Shown piece after piece: positions 1 to 11,689 of a DNA stretch of 64,000 bases; the stretch's first letter is position 1, and every line of letters starts with the position of its first letter. This stretch comes from Sordaria brevicollis (lineage: Eukaryota > Ascomycota > Sordariomycetes > Sordariales > Sordariaceae): the NCBI GenBank assembly GCA_033439795.1, contig JAUTDP010000001.1:5084001-5148000 (forward strand). The letters run 5' to 3'. The notes beneath the pieces were generated by a model. The model was not told where the DNA came from and ran no database searches. It saw nothing but the letters and a program-made list of their open reading frames with translations. The translations under genes and the position numbers were made by a program.

Positions 1-1
1 C

Positions 2-1440
2 AGCACTCCTGTCAGTAGCTCCAGACAGTCGACCGCACCTGCCAGCACTTCCAAACAATCCGTCAAATCGAACAAGAAGAAGACCACGACCAACTCGATG
101 GTGGAGGAGCTCATGGCGCGCCGCGCACGCGATCGTGAGGAGGCACGCCAGGGCAAAGAACGGGTTACTCTAATATATGAAGATCTGGGCAAGGCATGGG
201 GATGTGATAAGGGTCGCGAGTGTAAAAACTACCGCAAAGGCAACGAGTATCACTGGTGTTTTCTTTTTCCCAACTCAAAACACCACTACCCATTAACCCC
301 AAGAGACCTCATCGACTGGGCACACGCCATTGCTCACAAGCGCGCCACCACAAACCAGCCTCCAGCCTCCATCACAGGGCGTTGGTTCGACTCTAAACAC
401 GAGTCCTCCTCCTCATCCTCCGGCACGCAAATGATTCAGCAGTCGAATCTACAGCCATTTCAACAGTTTCTGCCATATGGCGCACCGGGGTCGAAGCGCG
501 GTGGCGGTGGGGTGGGATATATGCCCATGCCCCAAGTTTTCAACATCAGTCTCCAGAACGGTCACCAGGGTAGTAACAATGGTAACACGCTGCCAGCTAC
601 GGCCCCTATAACCTTCACTGACGTTAGCAATATGGGTATGGGTAATATGGGCAATATGGGTATGGTAGCTGAGCCTACCTTACCTACCTTGCCCACCGCG
701 ACCGCGACCAGCTCCCGCGCTGGCAGCAGTCGAGTTGGTGACAACGACCCTCTACCCTCCTCCCCTCCACCCTCATCACCGCCAAACAAACCATCAGAGT
801 CCCTTGTCACCGACTTCATGAAGCAGTTGATATTTCGACACGCGCCCAGAACCAACGAAAACCAGGGTTTGCGTGACGCGCTGTTCAGTATCCAAAAATC
901 CCTCATATCCGGTCGGCTCTCCCTCCACCACGCGCGCGACCTCCCCAAGCAGTGGTATCTTGCTCATGGAGTTGATGAGGGTATCTATATGGTAATCAAG
1001 AAAGGGATCAAAGAATTTCTCCATCTCGAGAGGGATTATATACAGCGGTCGTCGTCACCACCACCACCACCACCACCACCACCGCAGGCGGCACCAGCTC
1101 CCAAGCAACAGGCTCCAGCACCCCCGCCACCCGAAACCATAGATCCCAAGTTATTATCACAAGGTAAACCCCATCCGTTTTTTTGATCTATAGCATTTGC
1201 TAACAGCCGTGTTCACCAGACTCGTCCATCCCCCAAGACTCGCTTTGGCAAGACGTTCATAACCACCGCGGCCCACCCCCCATCGAACAGAACGACGATC
1301 AAGAACAAGAAGATGACGACGACACCATCTATACCAGCTTCATCAACGATGATGAGGAGACCAATCCGGATGATGGCCCGCGTACCGACTACGACGACGA
1401 CGAGACTGCGACTGAGGCTGATGATGATGACGAGCTTTGA
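2..1440 (+). CDS. Unrecognised protein with Cys/His motif and acidic tail (5' partial)
   Basis: The reading frame is open from the left edge of the window, so the start lies upstream. The first visible methionine is at 98. Exons are 2-1163 and 1220-1440, with a 56-bp intron (GTAAAC donor, TGCTAAC branch, CACCAG acceptor). Residues just after the visible methionine are basic and are followed by a compact motif: WGC-x5-C-x-N, then HWC, then HH-x-PL and a W-x3-I helix ending in TNQPP. That is C-x5-C-x11-C-x7-H, which would suit a zinc site. A long Ser/Pro/Met/Gly-rich linker follows, then a helical block, a poly-proline run, and an Asp/Glu-rich C-terminus. I do not recognise the function. The motif resembles a little-studied fungal multi-copy domain I recall only vaguely, which is an impression and not a match. 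It lies tail-to-tail with the transposase at 1643-2764, 202 bp apart. Confidence 0.7.
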
Positions 1441-1452
1441 GGGATTTTTTTA

Positions 1453-2891
1453 CACAAGAGGGGGATTCTACACTTCGATCTATTATTACAGATAATAATA
1501 CTTTTACACTTCTGATGGCAGATTTGGCACTTTTGGCACGTCTGGTACATCTTACACCTTGCGGGTTTTTTTTTTCGTAACTCGACAACGGTCGACTTTG
1601 AGCATGTTCAAAACAGTACATCTACCATACAAAACAACATCCTTATGCGACTGTTCCCGTCGTTGTCAACTCGTGCAGCTGGTCCCCATACAACGCAACG
1701 TAGTCTTTTTCACGGTTATCGACGTCGTCACGGAATGGCACGTTTGCCTGGCGGTAGTGCCCGCGTATGGCATCGACCCGCTGCCCTACCTCCCTCGCAA
1801 CCCCCTCCAAGAACGCCTTAAACTCTTCATTGCTCAGCGTATCACCGCCAGCGTGTTGGTATTGCCGTCGTATACAGGCCTTCACATCACTGAAGTATGC
1901 CTCGATGGGGTTGAAGTCTGGTGAATATGGCGGCAAGAACCATAACAGCACACCTCTGTTGTCGCATGCGGTCTTGATGGCGGGGTCCTTGTGCCATGAT
2001 GCGTTATCCATCACCAATATACTATAACGACCAGGGAACGGGTTCATCTTAGGCAACACCTCCTCCTCCAACCAAGCAATAAAACCGGTCGTATCTGTTG
2101 CTCCCTTATAACACAACACGTCGATGAGGCCATCCACAGTTATTGCTGGCAATAGATGGAACCGTTTCCCCCTGGTGAGCGCACTCTCTGCAACTGGTGC
2201 CATACCCTTTGGTGCCCATCCAGTACGACGAGCACCGTCCCTCTTATCAACACCAGACTCGTCACAGAACACGTACATCTCTGCTGAAAACGTGGAAACC
2301 TTCCTCAACCAGTCTAACCGCAATGGCTCGCTGCGCTGGGAAGCCTTGTGCGCCATCCTCTTGTTGGTCCATTCAGAAGCCTTCAATTGCTTTGATATGG
2401 CGCTCGTTGATACATGTATGTCCATTTCAGTGGCCAGATAGTACTGTATCTCATCGAGGTATAAATCGGGCTTGTGGCGAAGGAGCTCGAGAACTTCCTG
2501 TACGACCAACAGTTAGATACCATACCAGGGTACTCAAAGTCTACAGCCATTGCTCACCTCCATGACCGCTGGCGTCAATATTATTGCGTTATATTTCGAG
2601 TTACTCTGGGGGTATAATTTGCCGGTGGTATCGAAGTTTCGTTTTAACCTCCAGATTTGGCGCTCGCTCATGCCAACGGATTGCGCGATTTGACGTGGAT
2701 GCTCGCCAGCCGTCAGCATCATGTAGATACTTTGGCGCTGCCTCTTATTACTGCGTGTTCTCATGGCTATACCGATTATACATCGCGAGAGCTTCAAAAT
2801 CCGACCAAAACCAGCAGATTTGGCAGTAAAACCGCGGAGATATTCAACTTTTACGATTCACGATGTCTGTTTTGATGTGGTGTTGTGTAAA
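1453..2891 (-). mobile_element. Possible extent of the Tc1-like element (ends weak)
   Basis: A TA-flanked pair of short inverted ends brackets the transposase: TACACAA near 1453 and TTGTGTA near 2885-2891. Only about seven bases match, so this is a tentative boundary. A 12-bp direct repeat, GCAGATTTGGCA, occurs at 1518-1529 and 2814-2825, one copy on each side of the gene; its meaning is unclear. Real termini may lie elsewhere and could even include the neighbouring Cys/His gene. Confidence 0.25.
1643..2764 (-). CDS. Tc1/mariner-type DDE transposase, apparently intact
   Basis: Two exons, 2558-2764 and 1643-2497, separated by a 60-bp intron (GTGAGC donor, CTAAC branch, GTACAG acceptor), give 353 aa. 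The start is the first ATG; the frame upstream has only a TTG. The N-terminal ~75 residues form a helix-turn-helix (QSVGMSERQIWRLKRNF). The catalytic core has all three acidic residues: D in FCDESGV, D in VMDNASWH, and E in SPDFNPIE, with 34 residues between the second D and the E. This is the DD34E signature of the Tc1 branch (DDE_3 superfamily endonuclease). It would cut and paste the element at TA sites. No stop or frameshift is visible, which is notable in a genome that shows RIP elsewhere. Element ends are not resolved with certainty. The protein class is secure, the family name less so. Confidence 0.88.
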
Positions 2892-3289
2892 GGGGGGTGC
2901 CCGTGCAAAGTGGGGACTGACACCTCGATTTCAACACACAGCAAGAACCCAAATTTGGGGAAGATGAAATTTTTTCTTCATGAAATCCGTCACGACTTGA
3001 CGTTCTCCTTTCCAAAACAACGGCTGCGTGTCGCCGACAGCAATAAGCCTTCGCCTCCATCATGGCAACATTATAGAGTCTTTCTCTCCACTAACGACAT
3101 TGTTCTCTACAAGAAATAAACACCGCCGGCTAGATTCGGTATAAAGAGCTTCGGGCATGCGGCATCACACGTTTCATTTGCAATAATCATGATCCTGAAA
3201 AAAACCAGTCATGTCCGTTTGTTGCCCTTCCTTGGCCATGTCCCCAACCCATACCTACAGTAACATGTATGGTCAAGGTGAGCGTTTTC

Positions 3290-3855
3290 TTCACCGAAGG
3301 GTCCACTCCCCAGCGGCTTAACCCCAGACAATCTTCCCCAGAATCCCCACGGGGAGAGCTCTCACGAGTCAAAAAGCCTGGAACCTTCACCGAAGATCTT
3401 CCGATTCAACTGTATTGATCCAAACCCAGCCAATATTGAGGGTCCACTTTACCGGACATGAACCCTCAACACGACATTTTGACAAAGCTGACCTCGGCGA
3501 TAGAGTCTCAAGAAGCTTAGCTACCGTCAATGGCTGTGGGGTAGAGCTGTTGGACTTCCAAGAAGGGTTGCCTAGACGTCGATCTGTCAGACCTGTCAAG
3601 CTGTCACGGCACCTGCACGGCTACCACCGACGTGCATCTTGGTGCATTCAGTCAAGACCAAGGACATGCGCACCACTCAGGACGAGAACCGGCCTCCGAA
3701 GGTGACGTCGTCATGGTCCCACTGCTCCGTCCCCCGGGTCCAACAGTTCTCCACGATTTCACCGAAGCCCGTCCAGCCCGTGAGACTCCAAGCCGGCCAA
3801 CGGCACCTCGCTCACCGGGGGAAGAAGGTCCACAGTCCACATCCTCTTCGGTGAT
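3290..3855. repeat. Dispersed TTCACCGAAG words (three direct, one inverted)
   Basis: TTCACCGAAG is exact at 3290-3299, 3386-3395 and 3758-3767. An inverted copy with one mismatch, CTTCGGTGAT, is at 3846-3855. Flanking sequences of the copies are not alike, so this is not a simple tandem duplication. They lie 530-1100 bp upstream of the transporter start and could be binding sites for a regulator, which is inference. Confidence 0.5.
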
Positions 3856-4285
3856 CTTCAAGCCTGGGGAAGTGAGGGGCCCCGCGTTCTGCACAGTGGC
3901 CGAGCAGAGAGAAGAATTCTTGTCGTTCATGGGATCAGTCCCTGACTAGCAAACCCCAATAACCTCCAGTTGCTGTGGATAACACTTACACGACGTTACT
4001 GACTTCGAGGCGGAAGCTGCCGACGACCTGACTTGAATGTGCGGATTGCTTCCCTTTCCAGCATCGACGATACCACCATCGTGGAGAGCTCGAAGAGAAA
4101 GTATGGGAGAGGTTGGCCCAAGACCCTGCTCACCCTTGCCCGTCCAGTCCATGTTACCTCGTCACGTTCGTCTCCTCGTGCCAGCAAGACCCGAGGGTAG
4201 TGTTCCTGCTTCTTGGTTTTCTTTGGGGTAATACCGAAGCAGATCTTCTCGAGTCGGGGAAAGTGATCAGCAATGCGCTGCCTCT

Positions 4286-4293
4286 ATATATAT
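4286..4293 (+). promoter_or_regulatory. TATA box of the transporter
   Basis: TATATATA lies 97 bp before the transporter ATG, a usual spacing for a fungal TATA-containing promoter. No other credible start follows in between. Confidence 0.5.
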
Positions 4294-4389
4294 GGTCCCG
4301 ACATACCCTTTTTCCTTACTTGTGATTGTTTGTTGTCTTTCTACATATCTTTTCGGCATTGAGTACGTTGTGTATCAAACAGTGTCACC

Positions 4390-6166
4390 ATGAAGCAATT
4401 CCTGGGGCTCAGAGGCCAGGCCCTCAACCTGGCCGTGGGCGCAATCGCAGGATGTGATTTCCTTCTCTTCGGATACGGTATGTGATGGCCAGAATTTGAG
4501 GTGTCGTTCATGATCAGAAGCAGTTCTAACCATCAGTGCAACAGACCAGGGCGTTATGGGTGGAATTCTCACTCTGCCAGTATTCCTCGACGCCTTCCCC
4601 GATATCAATCCCGGCGCACAAGGCCTCACAAAGGCCGAATCTTCATTGCGTTCGACATACCAGGGCATTTCCGTCGCTTCCTACAACCTTGGCTGTTTTC
4701 TGGGCGCCGTCATCACTATCTTCATTGGAAACCCCTTGGGCCGCAAGCGCATCATCATGCTCGGAACTGCCATCATGGTTATTGGTGCTATCCTTCAGGC
4801 TAGCGCTACCACATTGGAACATTTCATCATTGGACGTATTATTACTGGCATTGGTAATGGAGGAAACACATCTACGGTCAGTGTTTCCTTTATCGTTTTG
4901 ATCCGCTTCATGTTCTCTTCTAACATCTCTCAGGTCCCCACCTGGCAATCCGAAACTTCAAAGGCACACAAGCGAGGCAAGATGGTCATGATTGAAGGAT
5001 CCCTCGTCACTGCCGGCATCATGTTGAGTTACTGGATCGACCTCGGGTTGAGTTTTGCTCCCGGCTCTGTTGCTTGGCGCTTCCCGTTGGCCTTCCAGAT
5101 TTTCTTCTGCATCATCATCCTCGTCTTCATTCCCTTCTTGCCAGAATCGCCCCGATGGCTGGTCTACAAGGACCGCCATGAGGAAGCCAAGGAAGTACTG
5201 GCCGCCCTCCTTGATGTCGAGCCCTCGGACCCCATCGTTGATACCGAATTCCACTCCATCCACGAGACGGTCGTCGAGATGTCCAAGGGCAGCTTCGGGG
5301 ATCTCTTCACCATGGACAAGGACCGCAACTTCCACCGCACCCTGCTGGCCTATGTCAACCAGGTCTTCCAGCAGATCTCGGGTATCAACCTCATCACATA
5401 CTATGCCGCCGTCATCTACAGCGGGCTCGGCATGTCCGACTTCATGGCTCGTCTCCTCGCCGCCCTGAACGGTACCGAGTACTTCATCGCCTCCTGGCCC
5501 GCCATCTTCCTTGTCGAGCGCATCGGACGTCGCAAGCTCATGCTGTTCGGTGCCATCGGCCAAGCAGCCACCATGGCCATTTTGGCAGGCGTCAACTCCC
5601 GTCCGGACGACAAGCCTTACCAGATCGCCGGTATCGTCTTCCTCTTTGTCTTCAACACCGTCTTCGCAATCGGTTGGCTTGGCATGTCCTGGCTTTACCC
5701 AGCCGAGATCGTACCTCTCCGCATCCGCGCCCCAGCGAACGCGTTGTCTACATCTGCGAACTGGATCTTCAACTTCATGGTCGTCATGATCACGCCCATC
5801 GCGTTCAACAACATCGGGTACCAGACATACATCATCTTCGCGGTCATCAACGCCTTCATCGTCCCCGTCGTCTACTTCTTCTACCCCGAAACAGCGCGCC
5901 GGTCGTTGGAGGAGATGGATATGATCTTCCGCAAGGTCGACGGATGGAAGGGATACTTTACCGTTGTGCATCAGGCCAAGGTCGAGCCCAGATGGTACGA
6001 CAAGGAGGGCCAGCGTATTGGCGGTCCCGACTTTGAGAAGGCTGCCGGTGGTGGTCACCATTCGATCCCGGAGTCGCCTGGATCTGAGAAGCCGACGGCG
6101 GCGCATGTGGCGCATGATTCGATTACTACTTCGTCGAGCAGTGATGGGGGTCGTCGGGAGTTGTAG
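4390..6166 (+). CDS. MFS sugar/polyol transporter, STL1-like
   Basis: Exons 4390-4477, 4545-4876 and 4934-6166 give 550 aa. The second intron is 57 bp with no stop, so the frame reads through it; the splice restores the family sequence NTSTVPTWQSE. This is a twelve-helix sugar porter of the plasma membrane, probably a proton symporter. Family landmarks are PESPRW at 210-215, the RIGRRK loop between the halves, and PETARR at 458-463 after the last helix. The cytoplasmic tail is Ser/Thr-rich. The N-terminal half (GNxxNTSTVPTWQSE, KRGKMVMIEG) resembles the STL1 glycerol/sugar symporter group more than the quinate permeases. Substrate cannot be told from sequence. The donor of intron 2 is GTCAGT, a weak but acceptable site. 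Confidence 0.92.
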
Positions 6167-6900
6167 TCGGTGTTAGTGAAAAGTTGTGGAATGAAATATA
6201 CCCACGGACATAGGGATGGCTTTCTCACCCATGCCCACTTTCCTACAATATTTTTTGATGGCATGGTTTCCTCTCTTTCTGCGCCCTGTCGGTGACTCGT
6301 TGCAAACCTCGGAGGTTTCTTTGAAAATGTAACCCCTTTGAAGTTCCCGCTTTCCCCAGATTTTCTCCCGAATGATCGACCATCTACAATGCCATCCGGG
6401 ATTGGTGGATAAATAGGATGTGCGGCATCGTCTTCAGCAAAGACCGAACAAGTGATGGTGAATACATCAGATACCCAGACATTCTGACGATGTTTTCAAC
6501 CTTAATCACAAATTATGTTCTAACGAACGAATCTCTTTTGACCTCTTAGAGCTGTCTCACCGATCTCTCTTGACCCTAAGGAGTTTCTTCGACGATCTTT
6601 CGTAGCCAAATCAGATCGTATCAAACTGTCCACATTCGGTTCCCTTTACGACCACTTCGGGTGGCTTTGTGAGCTTGAGTAGGGAATTACCAGGGTGCAT
6701 GGCTTTGGCTAAAGTTGAAGTCCGAACAGCTGGTCATCTATATTAGACCTCGGGTGATCACCATCCGTCTCCGGTAATGTATAAAAGAGCCTCGAAATAC
6801 CTTCAACGACCCCCGACATACTCATTCTTGGCACCATACTGACTCGCCGGTTGAACGTTTAAAGCTCATCGCCGAATACTGCGATCTTCTATCTGCCACG
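6167..6900. other. Intergenic region between transporter and esterase
   Basis: 734 bp holding the transporter 3' end and the esterase promoter. No coding frame of note. The TATA box at 6780 is listed separately. Confidence 0.6.
6780..6787 (+). promoter_or_regulatory. TATA box of the SGNH esterase gene
   Basis: TATAAAAG, a near-perfect TATA element, lies 114 bp before the ATG at 6901. Such strong TATA boxes are common in fungal genes for inducible secreted enzymes. Confidence 0.65.
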
Positions 6901-8328
6901 ATGGTTTTCATTACCTTATCTGGCTTTGTAACGGCATTGCTCTGCCTAGTTGGTTGGGTCAATAGCTTGCCGTCATCAGTTGCGGACACCGAGCGCGGTG
7001 AACTTTTGGGCCTCGGTGATTCAGTCGGGTCTGCTGCGGATGACTACCACTGGGTAGCCTCATGGACCTCGATGCCGCAACTTGTCGAGTCGAGTAACAT
7101 GCCACCATCGCCGTTTGTAAGTAGTCCACTGCTTCCATTCAAGCGGTTCCAGCCAGGTCTGAGACTATGCTGACCAATCTTTTACCTCAAGTCAAGCGGC
7201 GGAGTCTTCAAAGACGCCACTCTCCGTCAGACCCTCCATCTCTCCCTCTCTGCCGAGCGCATCCGCATCCAAATCAGCAACACCTTCGGCGGCTCCGACC
7301 TACCCATAACCGCCGCCACCATCGCACTCCCCACCTCAGGCAAAGCCGGAGTCTCCAGCATCGACAATACCACCCTCAAGCCTCTCACCTTCAAGAACGG
7401 CACCAGCGAAGGCATCACCATCCCGCGCGGGCAAGTAGCCTACACCGACCCCATCGAATTTCCCATCCCCGGCCAAACCAACATCGCCATATCGCTCTAC
7501 TTCAAAACCGGCCAAACCGGCAGCAGCATCACCGGCCACCCGGGTTCCCGCACAACCAGCTGGATGGCCTCGGGGAACAAAGTCTCCGAAGCCAACCTCG
7601 TCGGAACCGGCAGTGGCAGTACAACCAAAGACACCAAACACTGGTATTTCCTGTCAGCCGTCGAAGCCTGGTCCCCCCTCAACACCACCTCCGCCTTTAT
7701 CATCTTGGGAGACTCTATAACCGACGGTCGCGGCAGCACCGACGACGGGAATAACCGCTGGCCGGACTTACTCCTCGCTCGCATGCACCAGGCTGGGATA
7801 AATAACGTGGGAGTAAACAACCAAGCCGCAGGCGGCAACGCTGTCCTCAGCGGTGGTCTCGGTCCGACCCTTTTGAGTCGATACAAGCGTGATGCTCTCC
7901 AACAGCAGGGGGTGAAGTACGTCATGATTTTTGAGGGGGTCAACGACATCGGTAGCTCCTCCACGGACAGTGGTACCCAAAACTCCATCGCCAACAGGTT
8001 GATAGAAGCGTATAAACAGATTGCTAAGGACTGCAAAGCGGCTGGTATTAAGGTTATTGGAGGAACTATTACGCCCTTTGGTGGGAATGGACAGGGGTAT
8101 AGTAACCCTACGAGAGAGCAGACGAGACAAAAGGTGAATGAGTGGATTTTGGGTAATTCTGGGCAGGGGAAGACGTTTGATGCGGTGGTGGATTTTGGGA
8201 AGATTATTGGGGATCCAGCGGCAAAAGGGCAGTTGGCTAAGCAGTATGATGGGGGGGATCATTTGCATCCAAATGTGAGGGGGTATCAGGCTATGGCTGA
8301 TGGGTTTCCGTTGGAGTTTTTCAAGTGA
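6901..8328 (+). CDS. Secreted SGNH/GDSL-family esterase
   Basis: Exons 6901-7116 and 7192-8328 (intron 75 bp, TGCTGAC branch) give 450 aa. The first ~22 residues are a signal peptide (hydrophobic core ITLSGFVTALLCLVGWV). An N-terminal beta-rich region to about residue 220 precedes the SGNH hydrolase fold. Block I is GDSITDG with nucleophile Ser247; the oxyanion Gly is in NQAAGGN; the oxyanion Asn is in EGVNDIG; block V is DHLHPN with Asp428 and His431. The enzyme should act outside the cell on acyl or acetyl esters, perhaps of plant polysaccharides or lipids, but the substrate cannot be assigned. The two-part layout, an N-terminal beta domain plus SGNH domain, is common in fungal secreted members. 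The 3' flank is an unusual purine tract. Confidence 0.93.
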
Positions 8329-8510
8329 ATGGGAAGGGGAGGGGAGGAAGGAACGAGGGAAGAGTGGGGGAAGGCGGGGGTGGAGGAAGGTGTGAGTGAA
8401 GGGTGAGAGGAGGGTGGAAGGCGGTGGAAGGGTTGGAAGGCTCGGATTTGAGATGGGAAGGTACGTGTGTGAGGATGGGATGAGAAGGAAGGAAGGAAGG
8501 AGCAATCGAG
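8329..8510 (+). repeat. Purine-rich (G/A) tract after the esterase stop codon
   Basis: From the stop codon for about 180 bp the plus strand is overwhelmingly G and A, with many GGG/GGAAGG runs and few pyrimidines. Long frames on the minus strand here are Ser/Pro-rich by composition only. Confidence 0.7.
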
Positions 8511-9552
8511 TAGAAGCTCTGCTTGTCGGCCAGTGGGCACATGGCGAGGAAAGAACAGCTCGAGGAAGATGGAGAGAATTCTCGACTTGCCATATCACTT
8601 GTTCAGCAAATTACTCCGAGACGGAAGGATATCACACTGCAGTCTTGGTGAGTGCTGCCACATCACGAGTGAGTGACGAGTGAACCTCATCCTGCGTTTT
8701 AGCCCCCATTCACCACGCACAACGAACTGCCCCTCACGATACCACTTTCCAGCGCTGCTGCCCACGTCGCCTATCTCAGCCTAGATCGGGAATGGCATAC
8801 ATCTCAACAGGATTTCCGGAGATGGGAATCTGGGGATAACCGCATCCCAAGACCAATAGCTCGGAAGCTTACCCACTTCGAGCAGCATTCGAGTCTCTAT
8901 AATGTTCCCGACTGGGTGAATCCTCAGCTCCCCTGCATGTGAGATGATCCCGTGGAATGTTTCCGTATGGCCGGCAACGAAGATGACATGGGACTAGGGC
9001 TGCGATATGTGAGTTGTAGTTGAGACATTGTCCCCACAGCAACCACCAACAACACCATGGCCATTCACCATCCCATCAAAAACACCACACCGACAACCCA
9101 ATTGTACGGGTGAAAGTTCATGTCTGTGATGGAAATGCTAATATGTGAACAGCCGAGTGTGCTTGCTCCTCAAGGTTCAGCGGGCTGTCCGCACATGCCA
9201 TGCGTATCAGTTACACCAGACGACGAACAAATAACTCTAACCTTGAACTTGACCACTGTTCATCAACACTTCACTGTCGCAAAGCGAACCTGAGATGGTT
9301 CGTACTTCAGACGGCCATGGGCATTCGGACCACATAAAAGAACACAAATCTCTCCCTCCACCCAAACTTAAACTTGAACCCGACCACAAACTTTCAAGTC
9401 GTCCACACCCTCCGTCGTGAAACGAACCACAACATTTCGCCTTCCGAACACACCAAGCATACCTTGCGCAACATACCTCGACAACACCATCGATACCTCG
9501 CAGAAACTCACATCGAAGTCAATCCGCTTTCGACCGTTTACTGCCTGGCATC
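8511..9552. other. Intergenic / P450 upstream region
   Basis: About 1 kb without a credible coding frame. The last 250 bp are C/A-rich (ACAAC, ACCAC), as in many fungal 5' leaders, and probably form the P450 untranslated leader. Confidence 0.5.
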
Positions 9553-11689
9553 ATGAAATTCCTCGGTGATGCCTTGGAGGCCTTTGGCTTCGACACATCG
9601 AACATGACGATGATCGACAGCAGCGCATCTGCGAACTCAACCAACGCCGCTCCTCCTTTCGAATATGCGGCGGAGATCCTGATGGGTCTTCTCGTTGCCG
9701 CCACCGTCTACAAGCACTTTTCTGACGGCTATCGCAAGAAGGCGCCTCTCCCCCCCAGTCCCCCGGGCGACTTTTTTCTAGGCCATTTCCGCCATGTCCC
9801 CGAGGACGAGTCCTTTCGCAAGTATGCGGATTGGTCAAAGCAATACAGTAAGTTGAATCAACCCAATATTCCCCCTTTTTTTGGGCAACTGACTAACTAT
9901 CTGTGCGACAGACAGCGATGTGCTTTACTTCGAGACCTTCGGTACCAAATGGGTTGTCCTGAACTCCTTGGAGGCGGCCCATGAGCTTCTCAGCGTGCGC
10001 GGATCAAAGTACTCGGACCGTCCCCGCTTCGTGATGTTTGAGGAGTAAGTACTTTCTTCCCCATTTATATCAATGTGTACCTAGAGTTACTGACGACGTC
10101 TTCTCTTAGAATGGGATGGGCGCCCACCCTTACCTGGCTGCCTTGGGGGCCTAAATGGGGTCTTCATCGAAAGGTTCTGTCGTCCGGCCTTTGCAAGAAG
10201 AGTTGCGACCACTACAAGCATCTGCAGAAGAAGCAGGCCATGATTCTTTGCAAGAATTTGATTGAGAAGCCCGAGGAGTGGATGTCCGCGGTTACCCATT
10301 TTGCCGTATCCATCATGATGAGGATCGCTTACGGTATCGACGTTGAAACTCCTTCCGACGAGTGGGTTAAGATGGCTGCCGAGGCTTCTGAGGCGGTTGG
10401 CAAGGCAGGAGCTCCCGCCAGCTCGATCATGGACCGCATCCCTTGGAGTAAGTTCTTCCTATCCATCTATATTTTGTTTGTGTACAACGAACAAATGACT
10501 AACTTGTGTCCTCTAGCACGCCACCTTCCCGACTGGCTGCCGTTCATGGAGCGTCTTCGGTATGCGCGCGAGAATAAGAACGCCATCTACAATATCACAG
10601 AACAACCTTTCAACGAGTCGATGATCGATTATGTAAGTATTTCCCCTACTGAGAAAATCGAGAAACAGCTGCTAACCACACATATAGTACGACCGCTACT
10701 ATGACCCCGTTCGCACCCACAAGAGCGACTGCCTTGTGCACCAAGTGCACTATCGGAAAGGAGAGGACGAACGTATTGGCCGCCAGAACATCTTCGAAAG
10801 GGATGATCTCAAGGGAGGAGCCGCGACTTTGCTTATCGCCGGCAACGATACCACTGCCTCAACCATTAACCTCATCATTCTCTACTTGGTGAAGCACCCC
10901 CGCGTTCAACGCCGCGCGCAGGCCGAGATCGACTACGTCTTACTCACGACTGGCGTTCCCTCCGCTCCCGTTGAGGATTACCGTCCTGCCACTCCCGCAC
11001 CCTGGGGCGCGTCGTCCAGCAACCGTGCCGGCACCATCCGCCTCCCCTCCTGGAGCGACGTCCCCAACTTCAAGTACATGCACCTCATCCTGCAGGAAGT
11101 CTACCGCATCAACCCCCTTTCCCCGCTCGGCATCCCCCACGCCAGCATCAAAACCGACGACGACATCGACCCCGATGGTGACGACACCTACAACGGCATG
11201 CGCATTCCCTGCGGAACCATCATCTACCCCAACGTCTGGGCCATGAACAGGGACGAGTCGCGTTACCGCGAACCGGAGCGTTTCTTCCCCGAGCGCTACC
11301 TGCCCAAGGAGGAGGGCGGCTGGGGCGAGCCTTTCCCCATCGGCAACTTTGGTTTCGGACGCCGTGTCTGCATCGGCCAGCGTCTGGCGGAGAACAGTCT
11401 GACGATTGCCATGGCAATGATGTTGGCGACCGTGGAGTTTGACTTGCCTGTTGGACCGGATGGTAAACCCAAGGATTTCGAGCCCGAGTTTTCGCACAAG
11501 GGACAATCTATCGTCCTCCCCTTCGAGGTCTCAATCCGGGCCCGTTCCCCGGTGGTTATGGAGTTGCTTGATCGCAATATCCTATGTGCCAAGATGGCTG
11601 AGGAGGCTGCGGAGAAGAAGATGGCTGAGGAAGCCGTGGAGAAGAAGAAAGCAAAGAGGGAGCATCATGCTGTTGATGATATGGTTTGA
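9553..11689 (+). CDS. Cytochrome P450 monooxygenase (microsomal)
   Basis: Five exons, 9553-9847, 9912-10044, 10110-10447, 10517-10632 and 10688-11689, give 627 aa; all introns are 55-70 bp with GTAAGT donors. An N-terminal membrane anchor at about residues 37-55 and the PLPPSPPG hinge place it on the ER. Diagnostic motifs are the I-helix AGNDTTAS, the K-helix E-V-Y-R, the PERF segment (EPERFFPERY), and the haem loop FGFGRRVCIG with Cys522 as thiolate ligand. The C-terminus carries a tandem AEEAxEKK Lys/Glu tail of ~40 residues, longer than usual. It is a class E group I fungal P450 needing P450 reductase. Substrate is unknown. There is no biosynthetic backbone gene beside it, so a role in a metabolite cluster is not supported by this window. 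Confidence 0.94.

Larger units (their letters stand above)
2892..4389. other. Intergenic / transporter upstream region, no gene seen
   Basis: About 1.5 kb with only short overlapping frames on both strands and no recognisable protein. It contains four dispersed copies of a 10-bp word (separate entries) and a TATA-like run just before the transporter. The frames at 3415-3949 are Arg/Pro/Ser-rich and look like chance translations of GC-rich sequence. Confidence 0.6.

Noticed and set aside
4958..6115. 385-codon minus-strand frame
   Set aside because: Lies antisense to the MFS transporter; Asp/Glu/Val/Gly-rich composition is a mirror of C-ending codons. No domain.
7768..8598. 276-codon minus-strand frame
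   Set aside because: Overlaps the esterase gene and the purine tract; Ser/Pro/Leu by composition.
10940..11506. 188-codon minus-strand frame
   Set aside because: Antisense to the P450 haem-binding exon; Val/Gly/Asp composition only.
4390..11689. Transporter, esterase and P450 as a secondary-metabolite cluster
   Set aside because: No backbone synthase or pathway regulator nearby, and each gene has its own promoter with long spacers.
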